A stretch of 64,000 nucleotides of DNA, taken from contig NZ_PJIN01000003.1 of NCBI RefSeq assembly GCF_002929705.1, forward strand, positions 372,001-436,000, read 5' to 3'. The translations under genes and the position numbers were made by a program. The stretch's first letter is position 1; each line of letters begins with the position of its first letter. Under the pieces are notes generated by a model, which had not been told where the DNA came from, did no database searches, and saw nothing but the letters and a program-made list of their open reading frames with translations. Below are positions 61,484 to 64,000 of the stretch, in pieces. This DNA is from Arthrobacter sp. N199823. GTDB taxonomy: Bacteria; Actinomycetota; Actinomycetes; Actinomycetales; Micrococcaceae.

Positions 61484-62808
61484 GTCAGGTTTCCGCCTGG
61501 CGAAACGGTGTTGTCACCGCCTACGCCGGTTCCGGGTTGGTCTTTGCCACCTGGGTCTCACGCATTCCCGCCATTCGCGATGACCTGGGGCTGACACCTG
61601 GGGAAATAGGGCTCATGCTCCTATGCATGTCCCTGGGCTCCTTTGTCTCGGTGGCGGCATCGGGTCTGGTGGTGCTGCGGCTTGGCTCCAAAATGACCAC
61701 TCGGGTCAGTATTGTTATCCAAACCATCGGTGTCCTGATCGCCGGTCTGGGTGCCACCGTGTTCGCGGATCCATTGGTGGTGGGAGCCGGGCTGGTGCTG
61801 GTGGGACTCGGCACGGGCAGCTGGAACACGTCCTCAAATATTGAGGGAGCCGCGGTGGAACGCGCTCTGGGCCGGCACATCATGCCACGCCTGCATGGCG
61901 CCTTCAGTATCGGCACCGTGGTGGGCGCCGGGCTGGGGGCCCTCGCCGCCTCCGTCCACGTTCCGGTGGCCGTCCACCTGTCCCTCGTGGCGGTTGCGGT
62001 CTGCATTGCCGTGCTGATCGGCGCCGGCCACTACCAGGCCGACAAGCTGGACTCCTCCGGAGTCATGGTGGACCTCGGTGATTCCAGCGCTGTTCCGGGC
62101 ACGGGTCCCATCCCGATCATCACAGCCGGCACCGCAGGCACCGCCGGGACAAGAGGCACCGCCGAAAGTCTTAGCGCGGACAAGGCTGCCGCTGAGAAGA
62201 AAGCCGGGAAGGCGAAGATCGCCGCCGCCTGGCGCGATCCCCGCACTCTCCTGCTCGGCGCCCTGGTGCTGGGCCTTGGTCTGGCCGAGGGCGCTGCGGG
62301 CGACTGGGTCGCATTGGCCATGGTTGACGGCTACGGCTCAACCGCCGCGATCGGCGCAGTGGGTTATGGCATCTTTGTCTCCGCCATGACCATTGGTCGC
62401 TTTGCTGGAACCGTGGTGCTGGACAAGTTTGGCCGCGTCAGCGTCTTGCGCGTTGGTGCCGCACTGGCCGTCATTGGCTTGGGTCTGTTTGTTTTTGCCC
62501 CAACTGCAGAGATCGCCTTGGCCGCACTGGTGTTCTGGGGACTTGGCTCCGCGCTGGGTTTCCCTGTGGCGATGTCTGCTGCCTCTGACGATCCCGAGCA
62601 CGCCGCCGCTCGCGTCTCCGTGGTCTCCACTCTCGGCTATGGAGCTTTTCTCGGCGGACCGCCGTTGTTGGGGCTGCTGGCAGAGCATGTCGGGGTGCTG
62701 CATTCGTTGTTGGCGGTGCTGGGCATGTTGGTCATTGCCTTCTTCCTGACACCTGTGGTGCGCAAGCCGGCGTATCTGGACGTGAACCAGCCAGCTCTCA
62801 AGCGATAG
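61480..62808 (+). CDS. MFS transporter, YbjJ/fucose-permease-like
   Basis: 442 residues with about 12 membrane helices in two halves, separated by a Thr/Gly/Ala-rich cytoplasmic loop (about 205-245). No substrate motif is clear; the STLGYGAFLGGPPLLGLLAEH segment is common in the fucose-permease-like group. It is inserted in the had-murB block and overlaps hadB. Confidence 0.88.
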   Translation: MSQVSAWRNGVVTAYAGSGLVFATWVSRIPAIRDDLGLTPGEIGLMLLCMSLGSFVSVAASGLVVLRLGSKMTTRVSIVIQTIGVLIAGLGATVFADPLVVGAGLVLVGLGTGSWNTSSNIEGAAVERALGRHIMPRLHGAFSIGTVVGAGLGALAASVHVPVAVHLSLVAVAVCIAVLIGAGHYQADKLDSSGVMVDLGDSSAVPGTGPIPIITAGTAGTAGTRGTAESLSADKAAAEKKAGKAKIAAAWRDPRTLLLGALVLGLGLAEGAAGDWVALAMVDGYGSTAAIGAVGYGIFVSAMTIGRFAGTVVLDKFGRVSVLRVGAALAVIGLGLFVFAPTAEIALAALVFWGLGSALGFPVAMSAASDDPEHAAARVSVVSTLGYGAFLGGPPLLGLLAEHVGVLHSLLAVLGMLVIAFFLTPVVRKPAYLDVNQPALKR

Positions 62809-62811
62809 TCT
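62806..62811 (+). promoter_or_regulatory. -10 box of murB, predicted leaderless
   Basis: TAGTCT ends 6 nt before the GTG at 62818; part lies in the MFS stop region. Confidence 0.55.
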
Positions 62812-62817
62812 GGACTG

Positions 62818-63924
62818 GTGAATGAGCAAAAGCTTCTGAGTTCCCTGACCACCCTTAATGTGGGAGGTCCAGCTCGCAATTATGTTGAGGCCACCACGGA
62901 GGCGGAGATCATTGCCGCCGTGCGGACTGCGGATGAGTCGGGCGACCCCCTGCTGATCATTGGTGGCGGTTCCAATCTGCTCGTCTCAGATGACGGCTTC
63001 GCTGGCACGGTCCTGAAGATTTCCAGCCAGGGTTACGCTGCGGACTCAGAAGATTCCTGCGGTGGCGCCTCCGTGGTTGTCCAGGCCGGCCACAACTGGG
63101 ACGATTTTGTTCACCAAACCGTGCTGCACGCCTGGAGCGGTCTGGAAGCGCTGTCCGGAATTCCCGGCAGTGCAGGGGCAACTCCGGTGCAAAATGTGGG
63201 CGCCTACGGCTGCGAGGTTGCACAGACCATTGCCGCTGTGCGCACATGGGACAGGGAGAAAAACGCTGTCCACACGTTCACCAACCATGAGCTCAACTTC
63301 GGCTACCGTGATTCATTGTTGAAGGCTGCCACCGTCAATGGGTCCCCGCGCTATGTGGTCCTCACTGTGGAATTCCAGCTGCTCCTTGGCCGGATGAGTG
63401 CTCCCGTGAAGTACGCGGAGCTGGCACGCCGCCTCGAGGTAGAGGTCGGCAAGCGCGCCAATTCGCTGGAGCTACGCCGCACCGTGCTGGCCCTGCGCGC
63501 ATCCAAGGGCATGGTCCTTGACCCGGCCGACCGCGATACCTACTCCACCGGTTCTTTCTTCACCAACCCCATCGTCTCCGCCGAGATTGCCGCCACCCTG
63601 CCCGCTGACGCACCGCGCTGGCCCGTAGGCGAACTGGTCAAACTCAGCGCCGCCTGGCTCATTGAGCATGCAGGGTTCTCCAAGGGCTTCGGCTTGGCCG
63701 GCGAGCTGTCCGCAGCGGTTGCGGGTGGCGCATCTGTGAAGCACGACGCCGGGGCCCCGCCGCGTGCTTCTCTCTCCACAAAGCACACCCTCGCCATTAC
63801 CAACCGTGGCGGGGCCAGCGCCCAGGACATCCTGGCGGTTGCCCGCGAGGTGCGGGACGGCGTCGTGCGTGAATTCGGCATTACGCTAGTCCCCGAACCC
63901 GTTCTTGTAGGCTGCACGCTGTAG
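62818..63924 (+). CDS. murB: UDP-N-acetylenolpyruvoylglucosamine reductase
   Basis: 368 residues, type I MurB. It reduces UDP-GlcNAc-enolpyruvate to UDP-MurNAc with NADPH and FAD in peptidoglycan precursor synthesis. FAD-binding GGGSNLLVSDDGFAGTVLKI, the segment GIPGSAGATPVQNVGAYG, and the catalytic Ser in YSTGSFFTNP are present. The GTG start has no ribosome site and agrees with the -10 box. Confidence 0.96.
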   Translation: MNEQKLLSSLTTLNVGGPARNYVEATTEAEIIAAVRTADESGDPLLIIGGGSNLLVSDDGFAGTVLKISSQGYAADSEDSCGGASVVVQAGHNWDDFVHQTVLHAWSGLEALSGIPGSAGATPVQNVGAYGCEVAQTIAAVRTWDREKNAVHTFTNHELNFGYRDSLLKAATVNGSPRYVVLTVEFQLLLGRMSAPVKYAELARRLEVEVGKRANSLELRRTVLALRASKGMVLDPADRDTYSTGSFFTNPIVSAEIAATLPADAPRWPVGELVKLSAAWLIEHAGFSKGFGLAGELSAAVAGGASVKHDAGAPPRASLSTKHTLAITNRGGASAQDILAVAREVRDGVVREFGITLVPEPVLVGCTL

Positions 63925-63930
63925 CCACCT

Positions 63931-63985
63931 GCACCCCAGCCTCGTCCCTCTGCCGGGGCCCCTCGCAGGCGTGGGCCCAACTACC
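63931..63985. repeat. GGGCCC-rich repeat fragment at the window end
   Basis: ccagcctcgtccctctgccg then gcccctcgcaggcgtgggccc; partially shared with 47163-47338 and 57861-57960. It may continue past the window. Confidence 0.5.
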
Positions 63986-64000
63986 CTCGCGATTTCGGGG

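Overview
The window is a continuous stretch of high-GC actinobacterial chromosome, most like Arthrobacter or a close Micrococcaceae relative. The basis is codon use, GTG starts, the hadA-hadB-murB order, a sunset-domain protein, an Rpf-LysM protein and many TANNNT -10 boxes a few bases upstream of start codons. No rRNA, prophage, insertion sequence, CRISPR array or plasmid function was seen. The window appears to be ordinary core and accessory chromosome, with an unusual richness of intergenic palindromes.

Layout: 1-1.8 kb, a Fur-type regulator (5' truncated) coupled to catalase katA. 2-3.3 kb, a convergent ankyrin-repeat gene with an unknown partner. 3.4-6.1 kb, a histidine phosphatase overlapping a NarL-type two-component system. 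6.4-9.9 kb, a large secreted M66-like metalloprotease. 10-17.4 kb, small housekeeping and stress genes: a two-domain VOC protein, YajQ, tRNA-Tyr, an L7/L12-like membrane protein, a sunset-domain secreted protein, thioredoxin, an ABM monooxygenase, an AlkA-like glycosylase and a DUF2975/HTH pair. 17.5-23.2 kb, an ArsB-like transporter and LysR regulator divergent from putA. 23.4-27.5 kb, a kinase/AraC/VOC operon divergent from cystathionine beta-synthase and metB (transsulfuration). 28-31.2 kb, an Rpf-LysM protein bracketed by palindrome arrays, an amidohydrolase and an SDR. 31.4-39.2 kb, a complete kdpFABCDE potassium-uptake operon. 39.3-47.2 kb, an MFS pump, a six-unit palindromic tandem array, a MOSC protein, a DEAD-box helicase with a long structured leader, tRNA-Thr and tRNA-Met, an NAD(P)-binding protein and a CPA1 Na+/H+ antiporter. 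47.4-52.5 kb, an organosulfur scavenging operon (ABC importer, TauD-like dioxygenase, flavin monooxygenase). 52.9-60.6 kb, a polytopic patatin-like membrane protein, a CitE-like lyase, a DUF2797-like protein, a small membrane protein and an MFS/TetR divergent pair with visible operators. 60.6-63.9 kb, hadA-hadB-MFS-murB.

The most unusual signals are non-coding. There is a tandem array of six about 35-nt hairpin units at 40855-41134. Two nested palindrome arrays flank the rpf gene. Two dispersed palindromes share an 18-nt tail, and GGGCCC-rich direct repeats recur. At least fourteen genes have a TANNNT box exactly 6-7 nt before the start codon, which predicts leaderless transcripts. Among proteins, the 1030-residue membrane-patatin fusion and a small membrane protein with two L7/L12-like segments stand out. 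All functional calls come from reading motifs in the sequence; no database search was run.
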